Positions 4,666 to 5,913 of a stretch of DNA of 5,913 bases are shown piece after piece. Where the stretch lies: assembly GCA_035493895.1 (NCBI GenBank), contig DATJHM010000059.1:1-5913 (forward strand). The letters are read 5' to 3'. The DNA comes from DATJHM01 sp035493895. GTDB taxonomy: Bacteria > Chloroflexota > Ktedonobacteria > Ktedonobacterales > Ktedonobacteraceae. Positions within the stretch are counted from its first letter, which is position 1. Each line of letters begins with the position of its first letter. The position numbers were made by a program, and so were the translations under genes. The notes beneath the pieces were generated by a model. It was not told the origin of the DNA, ran no database searches, and saw only the letters and a list, made by a program, of their open reading frames with translations.

Positions 4666-5913
4666 ATGCAACAAGACTCTTCTGACCATTTGTTGGCACA
4701 TTTGATTGAGGGTGAAGAGCAGAAACGCAATTCTTTTAGCTGGTGGTATCGGCTGGCGGCTTTACCTGACGCTCCTATCAGCGCTAGCCTGGAAGAACGC
4801 GAACGAGTACGCCGCTCACGTTTGACCGCAACTATTTTGTTTGGGGTACTTTGTATAGTCATCGTAGTCTTCTTTATGGGTTTTATTATCCACAATCTCA
4901 TTATTTCGGCCGTTATGGTCGGAGGAATAATCTCTACCTCTTTCATCGCTTTTTTGAATCATAAGGGCTTTCACACATTGGCCGGTATTTTATTAATTTT
5001 GCAGATTGATGGAGGCCAGACAATAGCGTTTTTTCATCTTCCCGGTGGGTTAGATCTTGCCCATATGATACTCCTCGATTTATTATTTGTTATCGGCGAG
5101 ATCGCTGCCGTTTCCTTCTTCCCTTCGGGCTTGTTATTTCTCTGCGCCTTATTTAACTGCGTTGTACTTACGCTGGTGATGCGCTTTGGACCCGTCACCC
5201 CTGATCTGAAACTCATCGCTACGACACCTGCCGGCTTTCAGTATTATGCAGATCCTTTTCTGGTTCAAGGAATTATTGCTGTTATTTCGTTTCTCTGGAA
5301 CCGAAGTGTGCATAATGCGATCGAACGCGCCGACCGCGCGCATGTGATTGCTTCCCTGGAACATCAGATTGCAGAACAACTGCATATCATTGGTGAGGAA
5401 AAACAACAACTTGAAGAGAGCATTCAACTCATTCTCGATACCCATGTGCGCGTTGCAAATGGCGATCTGGATGCTCGCGTGCCCTTATCGCAAGACAATA
5501 CACTCTGGCCCCTGGCCGGTTCACTCAATACGCTTTTATCCCGCTATCGACACTACTATCAGCTCGCACTGGCTTATCACAATATCGAACAAGAAATACA
5601 GTTATTCTCACGAATTATTCAAAATGCTAAGTACAGGTCCATCCCAATTCAGGTCGTTCAACGTGGTACTAGCCTGGATCTACTCTATCTCGAATGTAAT
5701 GGGTATCTACTGTCACGCTATGAGGGTCCTACGCAAAACCCTGTCAGGGGATATGGACAAACGCAAGTCTCAATGGCAGGTTTTGAGCCGACGATGCCGC
5801 TGCCTGCCCCTCGAGGTACAGTTCCACTTTCACCTGTTTCTCTCCGCCCATTCACTGCTAAGAGTACATCAGTGAGGATCAACAAAGCACCGACGCCTGA
5901 CAAACCTGATACT
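4666..5913 (+). CDS. Six-TM HAMP-domain membrane protein (3' end outside window)
   Basis: An uninterrupted frame of 416 codons runs from ATG 4666 to the right edge, with no stop reached. The N-terminal 50 residues are polar and end in a basic patch (RERVRRSR, 45-52). About six hydrophobic helices follow: 54-76, 77-97, 103-122, 130-152, 153-171 and 198-211. Residues about 215-258 are charged and likely coiled coil. A HAMP domain occupies about 254-310; its connector is NGDLDARVPLS (265-275) and its second helix WPLAGSLNTLLSRY. The usual D-E-x-G of HAMP is replaced by DNTLW. Past about 350 the chain becomes rich in proline, threonine and glycine. No HisKA, methyl-accepting, GGDEF or cyclase motif is seen before the edge. 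HAMP domains relay signals between membrane and cytoplasmic parts, so this is probably a membrane signal relay; its output is unknown. It is probably co-transcribed with the preceding gene. Confidence 0.88.
   Translation, partial: MQQDSSDHLLAHLIEGEEQKRNSFSWWYRLAALPDAPISASLEERERVRRSRLTATILFGVLCIVIVVFFMGFIIHNLIISAVMVGGIISTSFIAFLNHKGFHTLAGILLILQIDGGQTIAFFHLPGGLDLAHMILLDLLFVIGEIAAVSFFPSGLLFLCALFNCVVLTLVMRFGPVTPDLKLIATTPAGFQYYADPFLVQGIIAVISFLWNRSVHNAIERADRAHVIASLEHQIAEQLHIIGEEKQQLEESIQLILDTHVRVANGDLDARVPLSQDNTLWPLAGSLNTLLSRYRHYYQLALAYHNIEQEIQLFSRIIQNAKYRSIPIQVVQRGTSLDLLYLECNGYLLSRYEGPTQNPVRGYGQTQVSMAGFEPTMPLPAPRGTVPLSPVSLRPFTAKSTSVRINKAPTPDKPDT

Noticed and set aside
4629..5445. Minus-strand frames of 105, 60 and 98 residues
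   Set aside because: They lie opposite the continuous 416-codon HAMP-protein frame, which shows clear membrane and HAMP patterns; the minus frames have no recognisable motif or ribosome site.
5748..5757. GGGGATATGG shared with positions 1-10, plus a similar CTGGCCGGTTC-type stretch near 5513 and the left edge
   Set aside because: The matches are short, in different order and spacing, and the encoded peptides are not otherwise alike, so a terminal repeat or duplication is not supported.
5348..5875. 175-residue + strand frame overlapping the HAMP protein
   Set aside because: It is out of frame with the HAMP coding sequence and reads as unpatterned cysteine-, serine- and histidine-rich protein, while the main frame carries the NGDLDARVPLS motif and stays open to the edge.

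Overview
The window holds four protein-coding genes, all on the + strand. They are the last 46 codons of an unidentified gene, a complete membrane-bound hybrid-sensor histidine kinase without a receiver, a complete 307-residue three-part adaptor-like protein, and the first 416 codons of a multi-pass membrane protein with a HAMP domain that runs off the right edge. The long multi-TM/GAF histidine kinase with a 'YPxxD'-type membrane sensor, the DUF4388-like protein and the HAMP protein without a kinase resemble gene content of Ktedonobacteria (Chloroflexota). That is a judgement from protein style, not from a search.

Layout. Positions 1-141 are the tail of a gene I cannot name. Positions 142-361 hold a hairpin with a T-tract (possible terminator), then a clear sigma-A-like promoter (TTGACG, 18-nt spacer, TATACT) and a GAGGA ribosome site that sets the kinase start at ATG 362. 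The kinase (362-3334, 990 aa) has about ten N-terminal membrane helices, two GAF-like regions, HisKA with His771 and an intact HATPase_c. No response regulator is present in the window.

Positions 3335-3718 form an AT-rich 384-nt gap that is unusually dense in signals. In order it has a promoter-like pair, an inverted repeat, a hairpin followed by T-runs, a second promoter-like pair and a perfect 20-bp palindrome with a central CG that looks like a repressor operator. The first three elements together could define a small RNA. The last two probably control the gene pair that follows.

The pair at 3719-4642 and 4666 onward is separated by 23 nt and is almost certainly one transcript. The first protein joins a DUF4388-like N-terminal domain to a small C-terminal winged-helix-like domain through a proline-rich repeat linker. 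The second has six membrane helices, a coiled coil, a HAMP domain and a proline-rich tail, with no output domain seen in the window. Together they look like a signalling or scaffold module of unknown input and output. Whether the upstream kinase works with them is open: it has its own promoter, and the gap argues for a separate unit.
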